From the NCBI GenBank assembly GCA_003116995.1, contig BDSL01000069.1, positions 496,001-560,000 on the forward strand: a stretch of 64,000 nt of DNA. Direction: 5' to 3'. A program made the translations under genes and the position numbers. This document shows positions 1 to 10,500 of this stretch, piece after piece. Every line of letters starts with the position of its first letter. Positions within the stretch are counted from its first letter, which is position 1. Under the pieces are notes generated by a model, which saw only the letters and a program-made list of their open reading frames with translations, did not search any database and was not told where the DNA came from. The DNA is from Yamagishiella unicocca. Lineage: Eukaryota; Chlorophyta; Chlorophyceae; Chlamydomonadales; Volvocaceae.

Positions 1-2950
1 GCAGGACCACGATGACACCTGCAACCAAATCAATTGACTCCCATTCCTTTCCTGCCAATATAAGTTTGGGCGGTGACAGCTGTCGGCTGGCTGTATGGAG
101 GAAAACGAGGCGTTGCAGGGCGCTGGCACGACGTGTGGCTCGGTACGACTCCGGAGGCAGTACGACAGGGTGATCATGTACGGCAGCCCAGGTTGTAACG
201 TCCTCGGCGCCGCAGCTAATAGTCATCGTTACAGACAGCATACCAGCAACCGAATTCGATTCACACCCACCATATCGAGGATCACCTTTTCAGCGCAATC
301 AGATGGTCGCTAGTCATGGGCGGGAAGTATCCACACTGAATGCGGCGGAGCGCCAGGCCGGTGTTGCGTCGCGACAGCCCGATAGGGCCCGCATTAAACC
401 GTGGGCCCACTTCAACTGCGCCTTCCGCAGCTATCGCGCCGCGCCATCGAGCTGCAGCCGTTATGGGCTTATAGTCGCAGAATTTGCTGCCGTCTGCCGA
501 GGAGAGCCGCAGGGCGGGGCTGAGGTCCGCCGCCTTCGCCTCTGAGCCTGTGGTGTCGCGGCCGGGCAGATGCCCTTTGCCACCATACATGAAAGAATCG
601 CGTCGCGCCGACTCCCAAGTCGTATTTTACTACCTACCTGAGAACGAACTTACAGCACGCAAGCTGCGGCGTACCTCAACCAACATCCAGCAGCCAACCG
701 CGCCCCGCAACCAAAACCACAACCTGCGACGCTGCCGTACGCTCGGGAGTCAGGCGCGAACCCGTCCCTTCTCCGCCATCACCCTGTCCCGCTCCGGCCC
801 GCTCTCGGCCCTCGCAGCTTACAGCAGCTGGCTACGTCCCGATGACGTCAGCGCCTCCCACGCGGTGCCGTGCATCAGGTGGCTCCAGCCGTGCGCCGCG
901 ACGCCGGCTGCCAGCGCCACCCGGGCGCTGATGGAGCGGGTGGCCTCCAGCCGGGAGTGCGTCAGGCCTGGAGCGAGGGTGAAGAGGGAATCCGTGCGTG
1001 GGCGGTGGAAGGGGAGGGGGTCGAGGTGGGGTGGGCTGGCTGATGGAGGGCGGATTGCAAAACGCCCACCGCCCTTAGGTGAGGCCAACTGCGAACATCG
1101 TCGGCTCCCACCACTCAATGGTGACCCCACCCAAAGCCAACCAAGTGTACGTGTACGTGCGCGGGCTTCCACGGACAGCGCACGTACTTCCTCGCGAGCC
1201 GCCGGCCCCAACCGCCTCCATCGAGCCCGCCCGCGGCCCACCCGCACCCCTGTCCCTGTCGGTCTGTTGGTTTCCTCGCTGCCACCTTGGCCCTCCCAAC
1301 CCCTTGCAACCTTGCGGCCCACCCGCACCCCTGTCCCTGTCGGTCTGTGGGAGCACGACTGATGGCTCTGGGTCGCAGCACAAGGTCTGCCAGCGCCGCC
1401 GGACTTGCTTGCCCCACGGGCTTCACGTCCCAGACAACACGTGTCACCAAGGGGTACGAGGACGACGACGCCCCTCCGCTTGATGATGGCCCCCCGCGAA
1501 CGAAACGCCCTCGCGTCGTTGGGGACAAGAAGCACGTGACGGCGCTGCCAAATGGAGACCTTGGTCATAAGAGGAGGTCGGCCACACAGGGGCCCTTGTC
1601 AATCACAGGGGTCGCCCTCCGCCGCGCGGGGCGGCTGGGCCCAGAGCCTCCCGTGGCCAAGGGCAATAACGGGAGACTGATTAGCAGTACCCAGCAATGG
1701 GGCGCAGCCATGTAAACCCCCTAGGTGCTCACTAGAAGGGGGCCGGTGCCATTGTGTGGATGCCGTAGATGGGGTGGCCGCATGAGGTGCTAGGGACGAG
1801 CCACGCGCAGTGCTTGCAGGTGAACGGCGGGCTGAGATAAGCTACATGGACGGGTTGCTGATGCTGCAACATCTAGCGCTGTACTCAAGTGCGACCGTAA
1901 GTGGGTTTATGTACGTCAAGAAAGTGTCAGTAAATGGCCGAATGGCAACGGAATGTGCAGATGCGCGCCGATGCGCGGGACGAAAATGCGTTCGTGCGTG
2001 TGCATGTGCATCGTATGAGATGGCCTTTGTGGCGCGGCGGGTATGCCTGAAGTTCGTTATGTGTTACAGGTAATGCGCAGTAGCGCGCGGTGGCCGAATA
2101 AGGCTCTATTAAGCGGTGGTAATGCTGTGCGTGGGGTCCCAACCCCGGCTGCAGTAGAAGCCCACCGCTGCCACCGCCGCCACCGCCGCTGAGCATTTGC
2201 TCTCCCCCGCCCTCATCCTCGCTGCTGCCGAGCAAATCTACCGTATGGTGTCGTTGTCGTCGCGAACCATGCCTATAGCCCCCTGCCCGCCCTGATTCTC
2301 AGGATGGTCTGAAATGACACCTTATAGTAGGCGTAATTTTGCCGTGGGTTCCATGCCAGACGTTTTAGCGACGGTGTGAAGAAATGCGGGGACAGGCTGG
2401 ATCCAGCATACCGGTTGACAACGTAATTGCCTTGGTTCCGTGTGTGTGAACTACTAGGCAGCTAGTGAAGCTGGCATGTATTCCTGAGATTCATTGGTAC
2501 GAAACCCCATGACCTTGGACGGGCCGTGGGCGAGGCACGTAGCAGAAGGCAATGGGCACCGCACAGGAGAACCTCTTACGATGCCAAAACATGCCCTTCC
2601 ACACATTTAAGACCATTCTGCAAATCAGGGCGGTATGGAGCAGGGCCATTCCGATGACTGTAATCGCGGCGAGGCGTACGTTGACGCCCGGCACCGCGAC
2701 CTGCCGCCGTGGCCGCCTAGGCAGCCTACTGCTGCTGCTAGCGGCAGCCCACGGCGAGGCACACCGGTCGGCGCCGCCGGTGGCAGCGTTCCGGCCGTAG
2801 ACCCACGGGTCGGCGGAGCCCTTTCCGTGCAGCAGCACGCAGCCCGTGCGCCCCGGCCTGTCCACCGGCTTATCGCAGCCCCCACGTACGTGCACTCACG
2901 GAGCATCGCGGCGATGTGCCAGGTGGGTAGGTGGGCGGGCGGGAGGATGG
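1..2950. other. intergenic region, no firm gene
   Basis: I see no gene here that can be supported by family resemblance. Open frames are short and mostly products of GC-rich composition. Visible structure: a 34-bp direct repeat within 1232-1347 (Pro/Leu-coding low-complexity DNA, two copies about 82 bp apart), and a possible coding stretch at 1362-1715 listed separately. The part from 1720 to 2950 has nothing recognisable. Confidence 0.5.
1362..1715 (+). CDS. hypothetical protein fragment with acidic patch and NLS-like cluster
   Basis: A 117-codon frame opens with ATG at 1362 and stops at 1715. I do not recognise it. The translation is not simple low complexity: it has an acidic stretch (YEDDDAPPLDD) followed by a basic cluster (RTKRPR) like a nuclear localisation signal, then a mixed C-terminal part ending QQWGAAM. 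It could be one exon of a larger gene or chance. No neighbour shares an operon-like or splicing relationship that I can trace. Confidence 0.2.
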   Translation: MALGRSTRSASAAGLACPTGFTSQTTRVTKGYEDDDAPPLDDGPPRTKRPRVVGDKKHVTALPNGDLGHKRRSATQGPLSITGVALRRAGRLGPEPPVAKGNNGRLISSTQQWGAAM

Positions 2951-2965
2951 TTGAAGTGTCTCGCG

Positions 2966-3300
2966 TCTTGAGCCGCGCCGCCGGGCCGGTTGGGAAACCG
3001 CGGTAACAGCAAGGGTCGCAAACGCACGCGCAAAGCGGCAAACCACAACGGACGAGACAGACGGACAAGACGCCTAAGGCGACCGGCGGACCCACCTGGC
3101 CAGAGCGGATAACAGGTGGCGACGTCCGGCATCGCGCGGCATGCGGGAGGAATAGCGGCAAGAGGTGTTAGGATCGACGGGATAGAGCCAAGCGGAAATA
3201 CAGGGGTCAAAACAAAACGAAGAGTCCGGGGCGGCGCGGTGAGAGAGAAGGAATTGACAGGCGTCCGGCCAGATATGGGCAGCTTGGTACGGCGGGACGG
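2966..3300. repeat. direct repeat copy 1 (~335 bp)
   Basis: This segment recurs at 3917-4250 in the same orientation with substitutions and small indels. Shared blocks include GGGAAACCGCGGT, CAGCAAGGGTCGCAAACGCA, GACCCACCTGGCCAGAGCGG and AACGAAGAGTCCG. It looks like a diverged dispersed or tandemly duplicated non-coding repeat. Pro/Ser-rich frames on the opposite strand are composition artefacts. Confidence 0.75.
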
Positions 3301-3606
3301 AGTACGGCGGGGCGCGCGCCGATGCGCGAACGGGGCGGGAAGGATGGGGATCGAGTAGGTGTAAAATATGGGATTGTGGCCAGGAGAGTGCGGGGACGGG
3401 GATGCGTGGGGGGTAGCAGTGTGCGGTCCGTGGAAGACGGATCCCCACGACACTGCTGAAACCGCCTCGGCACCACCGCAGTGTGGCATCGAGCGGGCGG
3501 GGTACGGGGCAAGCAGTGATGGGCGGGGGGGGGGGGCGGGCACGGCTGCCACAGTGCTGTGGGGTATTGAGAGGGGGAGGGGGAGGAGGTTTGTAAAAAC
3601 CGTTTT

Positions 3607-3710
3607 ACGCGACGGGACAGGATAATTGGCGCATGGTCCTCGGACACCAATTTTGTGGGCGCATGCTGGAGCACTGCGATTGATTACCGGCAAACCTGTG
3701 GAGGCTGTGT
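3607..3710 (+). repeat. copy of a short interspersed repeat family
   Basis: A diverged copy of the family seen best at 12416-12477. It keeps the block ATTGGCGCATGGTCCTCGGA followed by a GCGCATGC block and an AAACCTGTGGA-type end. The same order of blocks appears at 17553-17680. Confidence 0.5.
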
Positions 3711-3916
3711 AAAAGAAGGGCCTGTGTAAAAGAAAAGAAATAGAGAAAGAATAAGCAAAAGCGCGGTGACGTGCAACGCGTATGATGGAGCAACGGATGG
3801 GCGGAATTGGGCGCGGCGCGGCGAGTGGCGGTGCAGCGCGGCGCCCTGCACGGGTACCGACCGTTGTTACCGCAGCGGCGTGAGATGCCAGCAGCGAACG
3901 TCCTGGACCGGCCCGT

Positions 3917-4250
3917 GTCTTGAACCGCGCCGCCGTGCCGTTTGGGAAACCGCGGTGACAGCAAGGGTCGCAAACGCACGCGCAAAGCGGCAAAACAAAA
4001 CGGACGAGACATACATAGTTTAAATGCCTAACGCGGACGGAGGACCCACCTGGCCAGAGCGGAAGGCAGTTAGCGACGTCTGTCATCGCGAAGCATGATT
4101 GAGGGGTAGCGGCGAGAGGTGTTAGGACGGATGGGAGACAGTTAAGCCGAGGTGCAGGGGCCAAAACAACGAAGAGTCCGAGGCGGCGCGGTGAAAGAGG
4201 AGGAGTTGACAGTCGGTCCGCCGGATATGGCCGGCTTGGTATGGCGCGAG
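3917..4250. repeat. direct repeat copy 2 (~335 bp)
   Basis: Second copy of the repeat at 2966-3300, about 950 bp downstream. It ends at a G-rich low-complexity run (4240-4345). Confidence 0.75.
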
Positions 4251-4351
4251 GGGGAGGGGGAGGGGGTGGAGGAGAGGGGCAGCGGCAGCGGGTGCAGGGC
4301 CGGCGGGGGTGGGCGGGGCGGCGGCGGGGGCGGCGGCGGCGGCGGGAATGT

Positions 4352-5036
4352 ATGGGTGCCTTGGAGGCTCTGCTTGCCGAGGTGCCCAACCCCTGGAAGC
4401 AAGCTGCGGCGCTGGTGCTGCCGCTGAGCTCTCAGGGTGTGCATCCTGCTCCGCCTGTGGTTGAGGAAGTGGTGTCCATGTGCACCACCGGGGCAGTGGG
4501 TCGCCTCTGGCGCTCAGGAGATGACTGTTCGGGTTGGGACGGCTGTGCGGCTGGTCGGAGTCGCGGACGCGCGGCGAGCCGCACATGCACAAATACGCTG
4601 TTTGTGCGTGAAGCGCTTGGCGGCGCCGGGCCTGCCGCGCCAGCGGCCCTTACTGCCCTGCAGCAAGTGTTCCAGCGGCTCTGGTCAGGGGTGAAGTGGG
4701 AGCGGCGAAGGCAAGAGCGAGCGGTGGCCATAAGAAGGGGTGCTGGCGGCTGACTGTGGATGGTATCCCTCCTCTCAGGAGCTTGCATATCCTGGGGGGA
4801 GCGGCTGCTCCCTGTGGGTGTGGTGCGCCAGCTGGGGAGCGTCCAGGGGAGGTTTTCCCCCAGCCTGGACCAATTCCGGTTCTGCCCGGTGGCTCAGGCT
4901 GTGGTTGACCAACTAGAGGCCCGGCTTGGTGCGGGGGTGACACGGGCGCAGGTCTGGTTGGTACAGGCACCCCCAGCCGTGCAGCCCTGTGTCTGGGTGT
5001 TGCAGTGTAGCGGCGTCGCAGTGCAGCAATTTGAGT
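4352..5036 (+). CDS. hypothetical coding fragment, unrecognised
   Basis: Two protein-like stretches lie close together. The first opens with ATG at 4352 (MGALEALLAEVPNPWKQ...) and is open to 4753. The second (RLLPVGVVRQLGSVQGRF..., roughly 4770-5036) is open in another frame and could be joined through an intron ending in CTCTCAG near 4780, but I could not make the phases agree. Composition is balanced and not repeat-like, which is why I list it. No family is recognised, and it may be a remnant of a duplicated gene or transposon. Confidence 0.2.
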
Positions 5037-5223
5037 GATGCAGTGTAGCGGTGTCGCAGTGTGGCCATTTCTTCTGTGTTGAATCACCCTGCGGCAAGGT
5101 TACATTGACCCAAAGTCCTTTTTCCCCCCTGTCGGTTTTGGGATTGTTTTCGGTCATTGTGATTATTAGTATGCACGGCACTAGCCAGGCATGCGCGTTT
5201 GGGAACCACGGTATGTATGATGT

Positions 5224-5439
5224 GTGAAAGTACACCCTGACACCATCACCTTAGGTGGCCGTCTCTTAGCGACGTGTCGTGTGCTGCCATGATCCCCTAG
5301 CCGAGTGCATGGGTCCTCAAATCTCACAGACGTCTGTGAGATTTGAGGACCCATGCACTCGGCTAGGGGATCATGGCAGCACATGACACGTCGCTAAGAG
5401 ACGGCCATTTAAGATGATGATGTCAGGATGTACTTTCAC
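5224..5439. repeat. 216-bp near-perfect palindrome (foldback/MITE-like)
   Basis: The two 108-bp arms are reverse complements with no spacer, centred between 5331 and 5332 (AGACGTCT). The inner 76 bp on each side, 5256-5331 and 5332-5407, are almost exact. The outer ends GTGAAAGTAC / GTACTTTCAC match with a few substitutions. Such a structure would extrude as a long hairpin. It is best read as a foldback or miniature inverted-repeat element. I see no coding capacity and no certain target-site duplication. Confidence 0.85.
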
Positions 5440-5998
5440 GTCCGCGGAGATGGCGCACAGCTGTTGTGAGCGGTGCAGCGCTAGGAAATCAAGACGGCCA
5501 CCGCATCCCCCACATTAGCGATAAATTCCATATGCAGCCGCACGTAATCTTTTCTGAGAGGAAACGGCGAGCGAGCGAGAGGTTCCGTGCGGGCAGACCG
5601 GTGAGTCGGCTAGCAGCAAGACGTTGCAAGTAAATGCGCGTGCCTCGCCTCCCGACGCTTCTTTTGCTCCGTGGCGGTGCCCGCAGGGCGCATCGGTATT
5701 AATCGGAGCATGCTATTTCTCCCCACTATCGTCAAGCTTTTATTAGGAAGGCGGAGGGAGGCAAGCAGGCTCTGCCAACGATACTGCGGCAGAAGTTTAC
5801 TTTGCATTACAAGCTAATCTATAGATGTCCGACGTAGCGACGAGCATATTCTACTAGTTGGAGATGGAGACTTTAACGCCCGACAAGCCAGCTAGGCTAA
5901 GCTAACGGGGTACGTGACATTCAGGAAGCAGATTTTGACGACCTTTCGCACATCCTCGGAGATTCCTCGGCTTTAATTCACATGTACCCCGAGCAAAT
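5440..5998. other. intergenic stretch, nothing recognised
   Basis: AT content is somewhat higher than its surroundings. The only open frame of note (5610-5807, minus) has no recognisable motif. Confidence 0.5.
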
Positions 5999-6468
5999 GC
6001 CAGGCCGCCCCCGATATTTCAAGCGAGCGCATGAGTCCTGGTAGCGACGGTGGCCGCCTGGTCTAGGAGGGTTGCGATGCTGTTGGATGCCATTTTGGTG
6101 CCGTTCCAGAACAAACGCAGGCCCAGAAGGAAGTGACCCGCGGGCCTGCGCAGGCCGTACTTTTACCCGATGAAACTACTACAGTAATAGCTGTTGACTG
6201 ATATTTCTAGGGCGATAAGTAGTGCCCTTTGGAAGCCCATTGCTCACGGAAGCGCCTTAGTGCTTGAAAGTGAACCAAACTCATTGTATCACCAGCATGT
6301 TGCCGTAAGGATTATCTGAAATGCGTTGAAGGCGACTGGGCGACCAACCATGTTGGGAGTTACGTTCACAAGCCGAGCGGTGCTGGAGGAGGGCGACTCG
6401 CGGCGAAAGAAAGACAAAAAGGCGGGTTGCCAACTTGACTATCTTAAACATGAAAGCAATACAACCAG
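5999..6468. repeat. 470-bp duplicated unit, copy A
   Basis: It matches 7116-7585 at nearly every base. The unit begins with the minus-strand 5' part of a small membrane-protein ORF (ATG at 6093 reading leftward) and ends with a copy of CWF19-like exon 1 (ATG at 6350 reading rightward). In copy A the minus-strand ORF carries an in-frame TGA where copy B has CGA. The exon-1 copy differs by a G-to-C change near 6442 (CTT versus GTT), at the position that may be the splice donor. Copy A is therefore probably a decaying duplicate. At 6469 sequence like the start of a further unit follows immediately. Confidence 0.85.
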
Positions 6469-6766
6469 CAATTGCCAGGCCGCCCCCAATAGTATCGTGG
6501 CGGCTCTTGGAAGGTCTTGGATGGAGTTGGACCCCTGCGAAGCTGCGATGTTACATCCGTACTTTCATACGGCATGCCCGCATGCGTCCTTTGCTCCTTT
6601 CAGGCCAGGTTGGCATGGACGAAACTATAATCATTTTCGTCACTTCCTCTTTAAGTCCCTGCCAACCCAGGACCATGCAAGCACGGCAGTCACGAGACAA
6701 CGTTTCCCACGTCGCTGTAAATCAGAGCGTCTGTCCCTTGCCCGCAAGAGCAAGAACAGCACCAAA

Positions 6767-6937
6767 ATGGCATCCAACAGCAATGCAACCCTCCGAGACC
6801 AGGCGGTCACCGTGGCCACCGCGACTAATGCGTTCGCACGATGTATCGGGGGCGGCCTAGCAATTGCTGGGACCGCAATGTTCTTCGGAAACAAGGTCCT
6901 GCTGACTATCGAGAAGGCTGGCTATCTTCGCGAGTAG
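6767..6937 (+). pseudogene. small membrane/coiled-coil ORF, inverted paralogue (broken)
   Basis: ATG at 6767 opens a 56-codon frame starting MASNSNATLRDQAVTVAT, with a glycine-rich hydrophobic segment (GGGLAIAGTAMFFGN). It stops at TAG 6935. The frame beyond the stop (IKNFQHEVKQDIQG..., to about 7005) still resembles the coiled-coil continuation of the paralogue at 7016-7210. The TAG therefore looks like a nonsense mutation in a longer protein. It lies on the opposite strand to the other two copies, and the tails of this copy and of 7016-7210 overlap as an inverted repeat around 6990-7010. Family unknown. Confidence 0.45.
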
Positions 6938-7015
6938 ATAAAGAATTTTCAGCATGAAGTGAAGCAAGACATCCAGGGCAAAGTGCTGCGCGCCGCAGTT
7001 CCTGGAAGTCATGCT

Positions 7016-7210
7016 TCACTTCGCGCTGCAGGTTCTTGTTTCCTCCTGAAGATCGTCGACCTTCTTAATGGCCAACAGAACCATGTTTCCAAAGTACAAC
7101 GCGTTCCCAGCAATTGCCAGGCCGCCCCCGATATTTCGAGCGAGCGCATGAGTCCTGGTAGCCACGGTGACCGCCTGGTCTAGGAGGGTTGCGATGCTGT
7201 TGGATGCCAT
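7016..7210 (-). CDS. small membrane/coiled-coil protein or its remnant, family unknown
   Basis: On the minus strand ATG at 7210 begins MASNSIATLLDQAVTVATRT, followed by a hydrophobic glycine-rich segment (GGGLAIAGNALYFGN...) that could span a membrane and a charged heptad-like tail (IKKVDDLQEETR). The frame ends early. A one-base shift near 7035 would continue as NLQREVKHDFQELRR, matching the tail of the paralogue at 6767-6937, so this copy probably has a frameshift unless an intron intervenes. It starts 257 bp from and divergent to the CWF19-like gene, suggesting a shared promoter region. A partial third copy lies at 5999-6093. I do not recognise the family. Confidence 0.45.
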   Translation of the reverse strand: MASNSIATLLDQAVTVATRTHALARNIGGGLAIAGNALYFGNMVLLAIKKVDDLQEETRTCSAK

Positions 7211-7585
7211 TTTGGTGCTGTTCCAGAACAAACGTGTGCACAGAAGGGACTGACCCGCGGGCCTGCGCAGGCCGTACTTTTACCCGATGAAGCTACTACA
7301 GTAATAGCTGCTGATTTATGTTACTAGGGCGATAAGTAGTGCCCTTTGGAAGCCCATTGCTCACGGAAGCGCCTTAGTGCTTGAAAGTGAACCAAACTCA
7401 TTGTATCACCAGCATGTTGCCGTAAGGATTATCTGAAATGCGGTGAAGGCGACTGGGCGACCAACCATGTTGGGAGTTACGTTCACAAGCCGAGCGGTGC
7501 TGGAGGAGGGCGACTCGCGGCGAAAGAAAGACAAAAAGGCGGGTTGCCAACTTGACTATGTTAAACATGAAAGCAATACAACCAG
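7116..7585. repeat. 470-bp duplicated unit, copy B
   Basis: Partner of 5999-6468. This copy contains the version of CWF19-like exon 1 that joins the rest of that gene. The 5' flank and promoter region of the gene are thus duplicated about 1.1 kb upstream. Confidence 0.85.
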
Positions 7586-10500
7586 TGGGCTTCCCGATAT
7601 GCATTACAGGAAAAAAAGAAGGAAAAAGGGAAACGGGACAAAAAGGAGAAGCGCGACAAGAAGCGATATGGTAAGGATATGAATGTTACCGCCTTTGCAT
7701 TTTGGGGCATTAAGGTTAAAGCGTTGACTTGCAGGAAGCAACTCAGACAAGAGCGGCTCCGATGACGACGACGGCCGACGCGGACCTGGCTCTGCGGTTC
7801 CGGAGGAGGGACGACTGGACGCGCAGGATGTGCCTGGATTGTCTGCAGCACAAACGGGGGCCGCAGGTGCGGCGTTGACTCGCGGTTGGGAATCTGGGGT
7901 TGGGCACGGGTTGGGGGTAGCGACGTCAGGGGACCGACTTCCTCCGCCATGGGTGACATGACAGAGGACCGGTCGCCTGTGGATCGCTTGCGCTCTTGGG
8001 CTAGTTCCACACAGCGGAGGAACCCGGTCGCCAACCCTGCCCACGGCTTTCCTCACTTAGCTTCAAACCCTAGCGCTGCTGTACCCCTCCGTCAGCTGTC
8101 ATCGCCTCTGCGCACCTCGTCACGCGCCACTCCCACCCCCCACCACTCCGCCCCCGCCACTCTCCCCCCACCACCGCCGCCCGCCCAGGCGAGCCAGGGG
8201 CCCAGCGGGACGACTGGATGACGAAGCCCATGCGGCGGGAAGCAGCGGCGCCAACGCAGGAGGAGCAGGCGGCAACGGAGGTGGGTGGGCGCTGACCCGA
8301 GACCCCGTAACCTTCCCCCCCTCCTGTGTAATCCCCCCTTCTTTTCTGCAACACCGCCCCCCCCCGGGCCCTCGCCACGTCCCAACTCCGATGCGCTCGC
8401 CTGGCTACATCCATCCACACTCCCTGCACTCACCCCCCCCTTCCCCTCCCTCCCCCCTCTTCCCCCCTCTTCCCCCCTCTTGCCCCCCTCCCCCTCCCCC
8501 CACATCATCCGACCGGGGGCAGGCGGCGGCCACCGAGCCGGAGATCTTCCCTGGACTGAGGATCATGAAGAAACCAGATCCGGCAGATGGGGCGCCTGCC
8601 GGGGTGCAGGGGAGCGCGGGGCCGGCGCCCGGGGCAGCAGCGGCCGCGCCGGCAGCCGCGGGTCGCGGTGCGGGCCTGGTGGGTGACGGCGGGGCCAGCT
8701 GGCGCCTCAAGGCGCTGCGCCGAGCTCAAGAGCAGGCCCGGGCCGAGGGGCGCAGCCTGCAAGAGGTGGGGTGGCGAGTGGCGGGATGGGTGGGCGAGGG
8801 AGGGTACGGGTGAGGGTCAGCGGGGCCGGGGGGGGGGGGGCTCGGGGGGGGGCTCACGGGGGGTGGTGGGAAGAGGGGGGAGGGCGCTAGCTGGGAGGGG
8901 CGCGGGGGGGAGGGGCGCGTCGTGGGGTGTATTCTGCGGCGGGTTTCGGCGGGTGGCGAGGGGCTCCTTGGGGATGGAGGCGGCGGCGCGGAGGGCTTCC
9001 GCGATCCGTGGGTCGCTTGGCAGGGCAAGTCGGAGTAGCAGCAGCAACTCTTGCGCCGGCTCCCCTGCCGCCCGCTCTCCCGTCACCGCCGCTGCCGCGG
9101 CCTCCGCTCTCGATTTCCTCTTTCCTCCCCCCCCCGCCTGCCACTTATGTCCCCCCACCCCTGTTTGCTCGCCTCTACGGCACCGTGTCCTGTCTTGTCC
9201 TGTCGCTTGTCGTACACCGAAATGCACCACCGCCACCGCCCCCCCGCCCCTGCTGCCGCTGCAGGTGGTCGGAGAGCGCTACGGCTCGTTGACACAGCTC
9301 ACGGCGGACCTGTCATCCAGGGTGGCAGCCGATGGTGGGTAGAGTAGAAACGCGTGTCGGTGACATGGTCCGGAGCAAAAAGGACCTGTTTGGGTGCGCG
9401 GCTGGGTGGCTTGGGAGCCGATGGTGGGTTGAGGACAGCCAGTGGACTCCGAAGCCGAGTAGAAAACCGTGGTGGGCGGGGTAGAAAGCCGAGTAGAAAA
9501 CCGTGGTACGGGTGGTGTTTGAGGCAGCACCCGATGGTGGGTGGAGTTAGGGGGAGAAGGGGTTCGACCTGGGCGAACCCCTGGAAGAGGAGACCTTCCC
9601 TGGGGGGCTGCGGAGGGGGGTGGGGCCGATCAGCATGGAGGTTGGCGGTCCAACGGTCCAGTAGAGGGGACTGGGCACTGGGACGGGCGGGATGCAGGAT
9701 GGGGGCCCCCCCGCACCCCGAAAACGACAGTGCCCGCAGAGGTTGGAGACGCAATTCGTTGCAACGGCGGCTCCCTGGAGCCTTGAGCCCGGCCCCCTGG
9801 TGGGGGCTGCTGTCTGCCGCCTCGCGCCGGGCTGTCCGCCGCACGGGGCCAGGGGCCTTGACTGCACTCGTCTCCTGGGCTCATGCCACTCTCCTGCAGT
9901 ACTGGCCTAACCCCACCCCACCCCACCATACCTCACCTCACCCCACCCGACTTCAGTCTCCTCAACCAGGTCCTCCAGCACGCATCTCGAAATGTCTAAT
10001 TGTAAACGGTTTTCCTTCGTACACGGGTTTTCCTTGCCCACCCACCCCGCTCCGTATTTCCTCTCTTCCTCCCTTGTGGGTTCAAGGCTTTCCTCTCCCC
10101 CCTCCCGCCCCCACCCCCCCGGCCCAGGCAAGGCACACCTGCGGGCGGCCGCTCAGCGCCGGCGGGCGGCAGGGGAGGGCGCCCCGGCTGTGGTGCCGCA
10201 CTACCTTCAGGTGGGGAGACGGAAGGGGGGGGGGGGAACACCTGGGGGGGCAGGCGGGGGCATGTTGGGGGGCAGACGGTACCACGACTGGGGAGACTGG
10301 TGGGAGACAAAACACCTGGGGGGGCAGGCGAGGGCATGTTGGGGGGCGTAGACCGGGACCCAACCCCAACCCCCCAAACCCAACCCCCCAACCCCAACCC
10401 CCCAACCCCAACCCCCCAACCCCAACCCCCCAACCCCAACTCCAACCCCGCAGGACGTCCGCAGCGACCGAGCCCAGATGGTCCGCCCCTCGGACGACAC

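Noticed and set aside
2896..4389. 497-codon Pro/Ser/Arg-rich minus-strand frame
   Set aside because: No motifs. It spans the diverged direct repeat pair and G-rich tracts, so it is compositional.
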